From Lentzea waywayandensis (lineage in GTDB: Bacteria; Actinomycetota; Actinomycetes; Mycobacteriales; Pseudonocardiaceae), in assembly GCF_900115955.1 (NCBI RefSeq), contig NZ_FOYL01000007.1:248001-312000 (forward strand): a stretch of DNA of 64,000 bases. Reading direction: 5' to 3'. The first letter of the stretch is position 1. Every line of letters starts with the position of its first letter. The position numbers were made by a program, and so were the translations under genes. A model generated the notes under the pieces. That model saw only the letters and a program-made list of their open reading frames with translations, was not told the origin of the DNA and ran no database searches. Shown piece by piece: positions 8,873 through 16,562 of this stretch.

Positions 8873-8921
8873 CCGATATATCAGAGCTGTGACATATCAG
8901 AGCTGTGACATATCAGAGCTG
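8873..8921. repeat. CCGATATATCAG motif and 16-bp tandem repeat
   Basis: CCGATATATCAG (8873-8884) runs into a 16-bp unit ATATCAGAGCTGTGAC present at 8878-8893 and 8894-8909, with a partial third copy at 8910-8921. The minus-strand oxidoreductase gene ends inside it (stop at 8915-8913). GATATCCGATATCC just upstream belongs to the same AT-rich motif set. It sits at the left edge of the lipB-lipA insertion. Confidence 0.75.
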
Positions 8922-9842
8922 GGGCGCGACGTCCGACGCGATCTCGGTGATGTGGTCGAGGTCGGCGAGGTCCAGCGTCTGCAGGTAGACGCGCTGCACA
9001 CCGGTCGCGTCCCGCCACGCGCCGATGCGGTCGACGACCTCGGCCGGGGTGCCGGCCAGGCCGTTCTCCTTGAGCTCGCCGACCTCACGGCCGATCGCGG
9101 CGGCCCGGCGGGCGACGTCGGCGTCGGTCCGGCCGACGCACGCGACGAGGGCGACCGAGCGGATGATCTCCTTCGGGTCGCGGCCGGTCTCCTCGCAGGC
9201 GGTGTCGACGCGGGCGAACTGCTCGACTGCGGCGTCGATGCCGACGAACGGCAGGTTGAACTCGGTGGCGTAGGACGCGGCCAAGGCAGGCGTGCGCTTG
9301 GCACCCATGCCGCCGATCAGCAACGGGATACGTTCCTGCGCGGGCTTCGGCAGCGCGGGTGAGTCGGTCAGCGTGTAGTGCTTGCCCTCGAACGAGAAGG
9401 TGCCGCCGAGCGGGGTCTCCCACAGGCCGGTGATGATCGCGACCTGCTCCTCGTAGCGCTCGAAGCGCTCCCCGAGCGACGGGAACGGAAGCCCGTACGC
9501 GGTGTGCTCGGCCTCGTACCAGCCCGCGCCGATGCCGAACTCCACGCGGCCGCCGGACATCTGGTCGACCTGGGCGACGCTGATGGCGAGCGGTCCCGGG
9601 TGGCGGAACGTCGCGGCGGTCATCAGCGTGCCCAGGCGGATCGTCGACGTGTCGCGGGCCAAGCCGGCGAAGGTGATCCACGGGTCGGTCGGGCCGGGAA
9701 GGCCGTCGGCCGAGCCCATCTTGAGGTAGTGGTCGGAGCGGAAGAAGGCGCCGTAGCCGGCGTCCTCAGCCGTCCTGGCCACCCGGAGCAGGTCGTCGTA
9801 GCTCGCGCCCTGCTGGGGTTCGGTGAAGATTCGGAGTTCCAC
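8913..9842 (-). CDS. LLM-class F420-dependent oxidoreductase
   Basis: 309-residue TIM-barrel protein of the luciferase-like monooxygenase class (MELRIFTEPQ, FFRSDHYLKMG, RLGTLMTAATFRHPG, GRVEFGIGAGWYEAEH), the pattern of coenzyme-F420-dependent enzymes. The family reduces or oxidises diverse substrates, so the reaction is unknown. It starts 10 bases after the CoA-transferase gene stop and is probably the third gene of a minus-strand operon with it and the small monooxygenase. It could be a tailoring enzyme of the cluster or an unrelated edge gene. Confidence 0.85.
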   Translation of the reverse strand: MELRIFTEPQQGASYDDLLRVARTAEDAGYGAFFRSDHYLKMGSADGLPGPTDPWITFAGLARDTSTIRLGTLMTAATFRHPGPLAISVAQVDQMSGGRVEFGIGAGWYEAEHTAYGLPFPSLGERFERYEEQVAIITGLWETPLGGTFSFEGKHYTLTDSPALPKPAQERIPLLIGGMGAKRTPALAASYATEFNLPFVGIDAAVEQFARVDTACEETGRDPKEIIRSVALVACVGRTDADVARRAAAIGREVGELKENGLAGTPAEVVDRIGAWRDATGVQRVYLQTLDLADLDHITEIASDVAPQL

Positions 9843-9852
9843 GAACGCGAAT

Positions 9853-10848
9853 CTAGTCCGAGGAAAAACGTGGTGCGGGTACGGCCGCCCCGTCGGCGGT
9901 GAACACTCCGCGTGCCTTCAGGTGCGGATACGAGGCCGCCTCCTCCAGGGTGAGCACCGGCGTCACGCAGGCGTCGGAAGACGCGAACACCTCCGACCAC
10001 TCGTCGCGGGTCCTGGTCAGGAACGTCTCGGCGAACGTCTTGCGCAGCAACGGCCAGGAGTCCCGGTCCATCTGCTCGGGCAGGTCGGCGGCATCAAGTC
10101 CCAGACCGGCCAGCAGCAGCGCGTAGAACTGCGGCTCCAACGACCCCACCGCGACGGAACGGCCGTCCGCGCAGTCGTAGATCGAGTAGAACGGGCACCC
10201 GCCGTCGAGCAGGTTCGAGTCCGGCGAGTCCTCCCACACCGACTGCGCCTTCATCGACCAGATCATCTGCGCCAGCGACGCCACCCCGTCGACGATCGCC
10301 GCGTCGACGACCTGGCCGAGGCCGGTGCGCTGCCGTTCCCACAACGCCGCCAGCACGCCGAGCACCAGGTACAGCGAGCCGCCGCCGAAGTCACCGACCA
10401 GGTTCAGCGGTGGCTTGCCGATCGCGTGCAGCAGCCCGGTGACCGACAGGTAGTTGATGTCGTGGCCGGCGCGCTGGGCCAGCGGACCGTCCTGACCCCA
10501 CCCGGTCATCCGCGCGTAGATCAGGCCGGGGTTGACCGCCAGGCAGTCGGAAGGCCCGAGACCGAGCCGCTCCAGCACGCCGGGACGGAAGCCCTCGATC
10601 ACCACGTCGGCCGCCGAGATCAGCGACAGCACGGAGGCGCGGCCTTCAGCGGACTTGAGGTCCGCGGACACCGAACGCCTGCCGCGCAACAGGAAGTCGC
10701 GGGAGGCGTCCGGCACCACGGACAGGCCGCCGGACGGACGCTCGACGCGCACGACGTCCGCGCCGAGGTCCGCCAGCAGCATCGCGCCGTGCGGGCCGGG
10801 ACCGATGCCGCCGAACTCGACGACCTTCAGCCCGTCGAGCGGACCCAT
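9853..10848 (-). CDS. CaiB/BaiF family (class III) CoA transferase
   Basis: 331 residues, starting MGPLDGLKVVEFGGIGPGPH with the family's LADLGADVVRVERP segment and the Asp-containing loop near residue 120. Class III CoA transferases move CoA between acyl chains; relatives are alpha-methylacyl-CoA racemases. The ATG overlaps the stop of the upstream small monooxygenase by one base (TGATG), so the two are coupled. In the context of a polyketide pathway it could activate or racemise an acyl-CoA; that is inference. Confidence 0.88.
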   Translation of the reverse strand: MGPLDGLKVVEFGGIGPGPHGAMLLADLGADVVRVERPSGGLSVVPDASRDFLLRGRRSVSADLKSAEGRASVLSLISAADVVIEGFRPGVLERLGLGPSDCLAVNPGLIYARMTGWGQDGPLAQRAGHDINYLSVTGLLHAIGKPPLNLVGDFGGGSLYLVLGVLAALWERQRTGLGQVVDAAIVDGVASLAQMIWSMKAQSVWEDSPDSNLLDGGCPFYSIYDCADGRSVAVGSLEPQFYALLLAGLGLDAADLPEQMDRDSWPLLRKTFAETFLTRTRDEWSEVFASSDACVTPVLTLEEAASYPHLKARGVFTADGAAVPAPRFSSD

Positions 10849-11150
10849 CAGGCTTCTACAGGGGCTTCAAAGGACAGGCGCGGGTTGAAGATCGCGCCCG
10901 AGGACTCGGCCAGGCCGCGCATCGCCTTGGCGTGGTTGCCGAAGTCCGGGTGGGCCAGGGCCGCGCGCAGGGCGTCGGCGCTCTCCCACAACGCGATGTT
11001 GATGTAGGACGCCGGGTCGTCCAGCTGGCGCGACAGCGTGTACCGGATGAGGCCCGGCTGCTCGCGCAGGAAGGCGGCCGTCTCGTCGAAGGCCTTCTCG
11101 AACTCCTCCGGGTCACCGGTGAGCGTGAAGCGGTTGAGGAAGGTGATCAT
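10848..11150 (-). CDS. Antibiotic-biosynthesis-monooxygenase (ABM/DABB) family protein
   Basis: 100-residue dimeric alpha-beta-barrel protein, of the ABM type like ActVA-ORF6/TcmH, which convert aromatic polyketide phenols to quinones without a bound cofactor. Seen: MITFLNRFTLTGDPEEFEKAF, the QPGLIRYTLSR strand and NIALWESADALRAAL. GGAGG lies 7 bases before the ATG. It is first in the operon with the CoA transferase and LLM oxidoreductase and diverges from the cyclase gene at 11245. Heme-degrading or stress-related ABM proteins look similar, so quinone formation is inferred from context. Confidence 0.8.
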   Translation of the reverse strand: MITFLNRFTLTGDPEEFEKAFDETAAFLREQPGLIRYTLSRQLDDPASYINIALWESADALRAALAHPDFGNHAKAMRGLAESSGAIFNPRLSFEAPVEA

Positions 11151-11204
11151 GAGGTGGCTCCTCCAGAAACGGTGTCAGGCTAGGCAAAACCATGCCCACC
11201 GCGT

Positions 11205-11221
11205 CTTGAGACGTGCTCAAG
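11205..11221. promoter_or_regulatory. CTTGAG/CTCAAG inverted repeat in divergent promoter
   Basis: Six-base arms CTTGAG and CTCAAG with a 5-base spacer lie between the divergent monooxygenase operon and the cyclase gene, 24 bases before the cyclase ATG. A regulator site is possible; no factor can be named. Confidence 0.35.
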
Positions 11222-11244
11222 GAACGCCCGCCAAGCTCGACCGC

Positions 11245-12021
11245 ATGCGCATCATCGATCTGTCTTCCCACATTGACGCATCCGCGTACGAAGCGGACCC
11301 GGTGACGCACGAGGTGCTCACGGCCGCCCAGGGTGCCGAACACATGGCCGAGCAGCTCAAGGCGCGGCTCGGCATCGAGTTCGACGTCTCCGTGCTGCGG
11401 GACTCCGAGTTCCTCACACTGGACCGGATCAGCCTGACCTCCCACACCGGCACGCACGTGGACGCGCCGAGCCACTACGGCTCGAAGACCACGTACGGCA
11501 ACGGAATCCCGCGCCACATCGACGAGATGCCGCTGGAGTGGTTCCACAACCCCGGCGTGAAGCTCGACGTCCGCGGCCACGGCACCGGCGTCATCGGCGT
11601 CGAGGTGCTGGAGAAGGAGTTCGCCCGCATCGGCTACACGCCGAAGCCGATGGACATCGTCATCCTCGACACCGGCGCCGCCGAGCACGCGGGCACCCAG
11701 ACCTACTTCACCGACTACACCGGACTCGACGGCCCCGCCACGAACTTCCTGCTGGACCTGGGAGTCAAGGTGATCGCCACCGACGCGTTCAGCCTCGACG
11801 CGCCGTTCCCGGACATCGTCAAGCGCTACCTGACGACCAAGGACGAGAGCGTGCTGTGGCCCGCGCACTTCGCCGGCCGTGACCGCGAGTACTGCCAGAT
11901 CGAGCGTCTCGCGAACCTGGAAGCGTTGCCGGACTTCGGGTTCACCGTCGTCGCGTTCCCCGTCAAGATCAAGGGTGCCGGCGCGGGCTGGACGAGGGCC
12001 GTCGCACTGCTCGACGACTGA
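11245..12021 (+). CDS. Metal-dependent cyclase-family protein (OxyN/ZhuJ type)
   Basis: 258 residues of the cyclase/kynurenine-formamidase-like family, with the zinc motif HTGTHVDAPSH near residue 70 (pattern HxGTHxDxPxH). In aromatic polyketide clusters, members such as OxyN and ZhuJ close the second or later ring after the aromatase/cyclase. It stands alone on the plus strand opposite the type II PKS operon, with a shared terminator beyond. The ATG at 11245 gives MRIIDLSSHID; the longer open frame lies on top of the divergent gene. A metabolic hydrolase of the same family cannot be excluded. Confidence 0.85.
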   Translation: MRIIDLSSHIDASAYEADPVTHEVLTAAQGAEHMAEQLKARLGIEFDVSVLRDSEFLTLDRISLTSHTGTHVDAPSHYGSKTTYGNGIPRHIDEMPLEWFHNPGVKLDVRGHGTGVIGVEVLEKEFARIGYTPKPMDIVILDTGAAEHAGTQTYFTDYTGLDGPATNFLLDLGVKVIATDAFSLDAPFPDIVKRYLTTKDESVLWPAHFAGRDREYCQIERLANLEALPDFGFTVVAFPVKIKGAGAGWTRAVALLDD

Positions 12022-12033
12022 ACCAAACGACCG

Positions 12034-12077
12034 GCTCTCAAGTGAGAGCTGAATCACGGTACCTACCTTCGTAGGTA
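12034..12077 (+). promoter_or_regulatory. Candidate promoter with palindromic operator, near-leaderless
   Basis: GCTCTCA AG TGAGAGC (12034-12049) is an inverted repeat at about the -35 position, and TACCTT (12064-12069) is a plausible -10 box 8 bases before an ATG. The block GTACCTACCTTCG is repeated exactly at 36176-36188, in front of the epoxide hydrolase gene. The box also forms a TACCTAC/GTAGGTA hairpin (12060-12077). Confidence 0.4.
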
Positions 12078-12136
12078 TGGATAACAGTGAATGGCCACCG
12101 GAGAACGAAGACCACATCGTCCGCGGCATCGACTAG
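12077..12136 (+). CDS. Possible 19-residue peptide gene
   Basis: ATG at 12077 opens a 19-codon frame encoding MDNSEWPPENEDHIVRGID, highly acidic, with no Cys. No Shine-Dalgarno is apparent, but a -10-like TACCTT ends 7 bases before the ATG, an arrangement suited to a leaderless message. A terminator hairpin follows 11 bases after the stop, so the unit looks like a short transcript. It may be a small peptide, a leader, or the 5' end of a small RNA; nothing proves translation. Confidence 0.3.
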   Translation: MDNSEWPPENEDHIVRGID

Positions 12137-12147
12137 CAGCAGCCGTC

Positions 12148-12180
12148 AAAGGGCCGCCCTCCAGGAGAGGGCGGCCCTTT
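12148..12180. terminator. Bidirectional terminator
   Basis: Perfect 14-base arms AAAGGGCCGCCCTC/GAGGGCGGCCCTTT with a 5-base loop, followed by T on the plus strand and preceded by A-run on the other, between the plus-strand transcript and the converging PKS operon. Confidence 0.85.
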
Positions 12181-12190
12181 TATATCGCGG

Positions 12191-13108
12191 TCACACCAGA
12201 CGAGCGCGGGCCGTGTCCACGGTGTCCGCCGCGTCCAGCAACGGCAACACCTGCGAGGCACCGGAACGCACGGCCTTCGTCCGGCGTGCGAACGACGTCA
12301 GGGTCTGGCCGGGACCGGCTTCCACCAGCAGCACGTCGTACATCGCCACCAGCTCGTTCAGCGCCGGTCCGAAGTAGACGGCGTCGGTCAGCTGACGGGT
12401 CCAGAACCGCGCGGACAACGCGTCTTCAGGAGTCATCAGCTTGCCCGTGTACCCGGAGTACAGCGGCATCTGCGGCGCACGAGGCGAAGCACTCCACGAA
12501 GCCAGGGCCTCGTCCACGGCGGGCTGCATCGCCGGGCTGTGGAACGGCGTCGACGCCGGCACGGTCACGACGATGTACTCGTCCGCCTCCAGTCGCGCCC
12601 GCACACGGGCCAGCGGCTCGTCTGACCCGGCCAGCATCGTCTGCCGGGCCGAGTTCACCGCCGCGATCGCCACGTCGCCCTCCAGGTACGGCAGCAGGTC
12701 GGCTTCCGACGCGGCGACGGCCAGCATGCCGCCGGAAGGGATCGGCACGGCGGACAGCACCCGGTCCCGCACCAGGGACACGGCTTCTTCCAACGTGAAC
12801 ACGCCGGCCAGCGTCGCCGCGACGACCTCGCCCGCGGAGTGCCCGATCAACGCGACGGGCTTGACGCTCCACGACAGAACGGTGCGCCCCAGCGCGTAGT
12901 CGACGGCGAACAGCAACGGCTGCGCCCGCGACACGTGATCGACGTCCGCCCCGGAAAGCCAGTCCTCGCAGGCAAGGGAGCCGACCTCGCCGAACAGCTC
13001 GAACACCTCGTCGATCACCGAGGTGAACACGGCATCCGTGCCGTACAGGGACGCCGCCATCCGCGGGTACTGCGATCCCTGGCCCGGAAACATCAGTGCT
13101 ACGTCCAC
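12191..13108 (-). CDS. Malonyl-/acyl-CoA:ACP transacylase (FabD-like)
   Basis: 305-residue acyltransferase that loads acyl groups on ACP. Motifs: MFPGQGSQYP near the N-terminus, GHSAGE with the nucleophilic Ser (about residue 90), and the TPFHSPAM segment with the catalytic His. The GTG at 13108 has GGAGG 7 bases upstream; the longer frame is not conserved. It is last in the type II PKS operon. Dedicated acyltransferases of this sort (for example DpsD) occur where an unusual starter is used, although malonyl loading is equally possible. Confidence 0.9.
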   Translation of the reverse strand: MDVALMFPGQGSQYPRMAASLYGTDAVFTSVIDEVFELFGEVGSLACEDWLSGADVDHVSRAQPLLFAVDYALGRTVLSWSVKPVALIGHSAGEVVAATLAGVFTLEEAVSLVRDRVLSAVPIPSGGMLAVAASEADLLPYLEGDVAIAAVNSARQTMLAGSDEPLARVRARLEADEYIVVTVPASTPFHSPAMQPAVDEALASWSASPRAPQMPLYSGYTGKLMTPEDALSARFWTRQLTDAVYFGPALNELVAMYDVLLVEAGPGQTLTSFARRTKAVRSGASQVLPLLDAADTVDTARARLV

Positions 13109-13127
13109 AACACGCCTCCAGAAACGG

Positions 13128-13164
13128 CTCAAGGCCGTGAAGGGGACACCTTCACGGCCTTGAG
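13128..13164 (-). terminator. 16-bp perfect hairpin between CLF and acyltransferase genes
   Basis: CTCAAGGCCGTGAAGG pairs perfectly with CCTTCACGGCCTTGAG around the loop GGACA, lying 11 bases after the chain-length-factor gene and 19 before the acyltransferase start. It may partially terminate transcription or stabilise the upstream mRNA end, lowering acyltransferase output relative to KS/CLF. Confidence 0.65.
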
Positions 13165-13175
13165 GCACCTGACAT

Positions 13176-14390
13176 CTACCTGTACTCGCGAACCACCATG
13201 GCGGAGTTGAAGCCGCCCTTGCCACGACCGAGCACCAGAGCGGCCTTGATCTTGCCGTGCCGCGCCTCGTTCATGACGAGGTCGATCTCGTACTCCGGCA
13301 CCAGGTTCTCGACGTTGATGGTCGGCGGGATCGCGCTCCAGTAGATGGAGAGGATCGCCGACGCCACGTCGAGGGAGCCACCACCGGCGAACAGCCGGCC
13401 GGTCATGGTCTTCGGCGCCGTCACCGGCACGCCGAACGGCCCGAAGATGCCCTTGATCGCCTCGGCCTCGGCCTTGTCGAGCTCGGGAATGCCCGCCGCG
13501 TCGGCGAACACCACGTCGATCTCCGAGGCGTCCATGCCGGCGTCGCGCAGCGCCAGCTCGGCCGCCCGCTTCAGACCCGGCTCCCGCGACGGCATCTTCG
13601 AGTCGAACGTCGAGGCGTACCCGACGATCTCGCCGTAGATGCGCGTACCCGGACGACCGGCCGCCGACTCCGGCGTCTCGACCACCATGATCGCGCCACC
13701 CTCGCCCGCGACGTACCCGGAGGCGTCGCGGTCGAACGGCAGGTAGGCGCGCTTCGGGTTGTTGTTGCGGGACAGGCAACCCGACGCCTGGTGGGCAACC
13801 CACGCCCACGGGCACAAGGACGAGTCCATGCCGCCGGTGAGGGCGAGCTGGACGCCCTTGCGCAGCTGGCGCCGGGCGTGACCGATGGAGTCGATGCCAC
13901 CGGCCTGCTCGGACACCACCACCGCGCCGGGACCGCGCGTGCCGTGGCGGATGGAGATCTGGCCCGTGTTGACCGCGTAGAACCACGCGAACGACTGGTA
14001 CGCCGAGACGTACTCCGGACCCTGGTGCCACAGCTTCTGCAGTTCGCGCTGACCGAACTCGTATCCGCCGGCCGTCGCCGCGGTGATGACCGCGATGTCG
14101 GTGTCGGGGATGTCGTTCGGCTGCACACCCGCACCACGCAACGCCCAGTCCGTGCCGACCAGTGTCAGCCGCGTCATGTGGTCCGTCTGCGGCAGCAGGC
14201 GACCCTGCAGGTGCCGCCCTGCCTCGAAGCCAGGCACCTCACCGGCGATCTTCGCCCAGTAGTTCGCGCTGTCGAACCGGGTGATCGGCTTGATCGCCGC
14301 CTCCCCGTGCAGGGTCGCCCGCCAGTACGCGGTCGGCCCCAAACCGTTCGGCGACGCAATGCCGATTCCCGTCACCACCGCCCGAGTCAC
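13176..14390 (-). CDS. Type II PKS chain-length factor (KSbeta)
   Basis: 404-residue ketosynthase-like partner of KSalpha that sets chain length and helps prime. The thiolase-fold sequence begins VTRAVVTGIGIASPNGLG, and the active-site position is Gln162 in VVSEQAGGIDS, where KSalpha has Cys, the hallmark of a CLF. It starts with GTG overlapping the KSalpha stop (GTGA), giving coupled translation and the expected 1:1 ratio. The chain length cannot be read by eye. It is the sixth gene of the minus-strand PKS operon. Confidence 0.95.
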   Translation of the reverse strand: MTRAVVTGIGIASPNGLGPTAYWRATLHGEAAIKPITRFDSANYWAKIAGEVPGFEAGRHLQGRLLPQTDHMTRLTLVGTDWALRGAGVQPNDIPDTDIAVITAATAGGYEFGQRELQKLWHQGPEYVSAYQSFAWFYAVNTGQISIRHGTRGPGAVVVSEQAGGIDSIGHARRQLRKGVQLALTGGMDSSLCPWAWVAHQASGCLSRNNNPKRAYLPFDRDASGYVAGEGGAIMVVETPESAAGRPGTRIYGEIVGYASTFDSKMPSREPGLKRAAELALRDAGMDASEIDVVFADAAGIPELDKAEAEAIKGIFGPFGVPVTAPKTMTGRLFAGGGSLDVASAILSIYWSAIPPTINVENLVPEYEIDLVMNEARHGKIKAALVLGRGKGGFNSAMVVREYR

Positions 14391-15655
14391 CGGCCTGCCC
14401 CTTCCACCTTCTTGAGCACCATGGCGCTCTGGAATCCACCGAAACCACTGCCCACGGTCAGGAGGGTGTCGACCTTCTTCTCGCGCGCCACCAGTGGCGT
14501 GTAGTCGAGGTCGCACTCGGGGTCCTGCTCGTGGAGGTTCGCCGTCGGCGGGATCAGGTCCTGCTCGAACGCCAGCAGCGAGCCGACGATCTCGAGCGAA
14601 CCGATCGCGCCCAGCGAGTGCCCGATCATCGACTTGAAGCCGGAGACCGGGGTCTTGTACGCGTGCGCACCCAACGAACGCTTGAAAGCCGCCGTCTCGT
14701 GCAGGTCGTTCTGCTTGGTGCCCGACCCGTGCGCGTTGATGTAACCGACGTCCGTGGCGTCCGCACGTGCCTGCTTCAGCGCGATGTTGATGGCGTCGGA
14801 CATCTCGATGCCCTCGGGGTGCAGGCCTGTCATGTGGTAGGCGTTGCACCGCGAGGCGAAGCCGGCGACCTCACCGTAGATGTGCGCACCGCGAGCGCGG
14901 GCGTGCTCCAGCTCCTCGAGCACGATGATCGCGCAACCCTCGCCCAGCACCAGGCCGTCGCGGGTCTTGTCGAACGGCCGGCACGCCGTTGTGGGGTCGT
15001 CGTTGCGGGTGCTCGACGCACGGATCACGTCGAAGCAGACCACGGTGATCGGGGAGAGCGGAGCCTCGGTGCCGCCGGTGACGACGACGTCCGCGGAGCC
15101 CTCCATGATCAGCTCGGCCGCGTAACCGACCGAGTCGAGACCCGAGGTGCAGCCCGTGGAGACCACGGAGACCGGACCCTCGGCGCCCACTGTCCACGCC
15201 AGCTCCGTCGCCATCGAGGACGGCGTGAAGTAGTCGTAGAGGTGCGGGACGGCGTAGGACTGGTCGACCTCCCAGTACTTGCCCCGGTCGGAGCCGACGA
15301 TGAACTCGCGCTCCAGCGAGGTCGTACAGCCGACCGCGGTGCCGAGCGAGACACCGATGCGGCCGGGGTCGAGCTGGTCGAACTCGATGCCGGAGTCGGA
15401 CATCGCCTCACGGCCCGCGACGACCGCGAACTGCGCGGCACGGTCGAGCCGGCGGATCTCCTGCGGCGTCAAGCCTTCGCGCACTGGATCGAAATCTGCT
15501 TCTCCCGCCATGCGGGAGCGGTACGGAGACGCGTCGAAGTGCGTGATGTTGCGAGTCGCCGTACGCCCTTCGGACAGCAGTTTCCAATACGCCTTCGTTC
15601 CGATGCCACCAGGTGCGACCACGCCCACCCCGGTGATGACGGCGCGACGACTCAT
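14387..15655 (-). CDS. Type II PKS ketosynthase alpha
   Basis: 422-residue condensing enzyme that extends the poly-beta-ketone chain on ACP with malonyl units. The active-site Cys169 is in VVSTGCTSGLDS; the two His of the triad lie in AHGSGTKQND and MIGHSLGAIGS. It is close in style to aromatic-cluster KSalpha proteins (STRNDDPTTACRPFD). Its ATG overlaps the stop of the upstream metallolyase-like gene (ATGA) and its stop overlaps the CLF start, so three genes are translationally chained. Confidence 0.96.
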   Translation of the reverse strand: MSRRAVITGVGVVAPGGIGTKAYWKLLSEGRTATRNITHFDASPYRSRMAGEADFDPVREGLTPQEIRRLDRAAQFAVVAGREAMSDSGIEFDQLDPGRIGVSLGTAVGCTTSLEREFIVGSDRGKYWEVDQSYAVPHLYDYFTPSSMATELAWTVGAEGPVSVVSTGCTSGLDSVGYAAELIMEGSADVVVTGGTEAPLSPITVVCFDVIRASSTRNDDPTTACRPFDKTRDGLVLGEGCAIIVLEELEHARARGAHIYGEVAGFASRCNAYHMTGLHPEGIEMSDAINIALKQARADATDVGYINAHGSGTKQNDLHETAAFKRSLGAHAYKTPVSGFKSMIGHSLGAIGSLEIVGSLLAFEQDLIPPTANLHEQDPECDLDYTPLVAREKKVDTLLTVGSGFGGFQSAMVLKKVEGAGR

Positions 15656-16365
15656 CGGACACCTCCAATCGCCTTCTGTGCGGACACGGTCTGCTCCAAT
15701 CTCGGACAGGGCACGGGAGCGATACCTGTTTCTGCCGAATGAACCGATGGTGAATCGACCCGATCGAGGCCACCTCGAACGACGGCGTAGGACCCCTGTA
15801 CGAGTCCCGCCCCCGCGTCGGCCGCGAACAGCTGTTTCGCCGCCGAGCCGCCGTCTTCGGGACTACCGAAACCAAGGGGCACACCGGTTTCCGCGACCGC
15901 CTCGACGATCTCGCCGATCTGGTCCGGCCACAGCTTGCCCGCTGTGTCGTGCAGCAACACGGTTTCCGCCCCAGCCTCCGCGGCGGTCAGCACGACCTCC
16001 AAAGCGTGTTCGGGGTCGATCAGCCAGCCGTCGAAGAAGTCCCGCGCCTCGACGATCACTCGTCGTTCGGCGCGCACGAGTTGACGCACGGCCTCTCGGA
16101 CCACCGAAAAGCCGTGCCCTTGGACAACTATTGCCACCGCGGGGGTTTCCGCGGCGATGAGTGCGGCGAGATCCTCCGCACCGCCCGAGGCGATGAGGGT
16201 GGCGGCCCGCAACCGGAGCTCGATCGCCGCCCGGTGGTAGAACGACCGGGCGGGCCTGCCTCCGTCGACGAACGTGACTCCAAGCGCGTCGAGGCGCCGC
16301 GCCGCGACCAGTCTGTCCGAAATGGACAGGCTGGTGCGACGCAGCGAGATGTCGTAGAGCTTCAT
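15652..16365 (-). CDS. Degenerate isopropylmalate/citramalate-synthase-like (DRE-TIM) protein
   Basis: 237 residues resembling only the N-terminal TIM barrel of the 2-isopropylmalate/citramalate synthase and HMG-CoA lyase superfamily: MKLYDISLRR, RRLDALGVTFVDGG, VIVEARDFFDGW, HALEVVLTAAEAGAETVLLHDTAG. The hallmark metal and catalytic residues look altered: the RDGxQ motif reads RRTSL, and the HxH metal motif late in the barrel is replaced by GFGSPEDGG. The C-terminal regulatory part of LeuA is absent. Coupled to KSalpha downstream (ATGA) and to a 62-residue ORF upstream (TGATG). A dead or repurposed enzyme is more likely than acyl-CoA condensation, but this is inference. Confidence 0.75.
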   Translation of the reverse strand: MKLYDISLRRTSLSISDRLVAARRLDALGVTFVDGGRPARSFYHRAAIELRLRAATLIASGGAEDLAALIAAETPAVAIVVQGHGFSVVREAVRQLVRAERRVIVEARDFFDGWLIDPEHALEVVLTAAEAGAETVLLHDTAGKLWPDQIGEIVEAVAETGVPLGFGSPEDGGSAAKQLFAADAGAGLVQGSYAVVRGGLDRVDSPSVHSAETGIAPVPCPRLEQTVSAQKAIGGVR

Positions 16366-16553
16366 CAGAACCCCGACAGCAGTACTCGGGAGGCCTCGAT
16401 CTCATACGCACAGGGCGCCACGTCCGAAGAGGGACAACCCTTGCGCTGATGCTCGACCGCGGCCTTCTCCAGGTACATGGAGACCACGTAAAGTCCGTTG
16501 CGGCTTGCAGCGCGTGCCGCGGCGGTCAGTAGTTCCGCGCCACCCAACCCCAT
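16365..16553 (-). CDS. 62-residue coupled ORF, unknown function
   Basis: Encodes a 62-residue protein beginning MGLGGAELLTAAARAAS, with a central MYLEKAAVEHQRKG helix-like part and two Cys (KGCPSSDVAPCAY). GAGGTGA lies about 4 bases before the ATG, and its stop overlaps the next start by one base (TGATG), so it is very likely translated. It follows the aromatase gene by 9 bases. I recognise no family; the pair with the metallolyase-like gene may work together. Confidence 0.65.
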   Translation of the reverse strand: MGLGGAELLTAAARAASRNGLYVVSMYLEKAAVEHQRKGCPSSDVAPCAYEIEASRVLLSGF

Positions 16554-16562
16554 CGCGTCACC

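Noticed and set aside
11038..11244. Extended N-terminus for the cyclase-family protein
   Set aside because: It overlaps the divergent monooxygenase gene and its promoter and has no conserved features; ATG 11245 is used.
12077..12136. Reading the 19-codon frame as a RiPP precursor
   Set aside because: No Cys and only one Ser, no cognate enzyme beside it; listed only as a possible peptide or short RNA.
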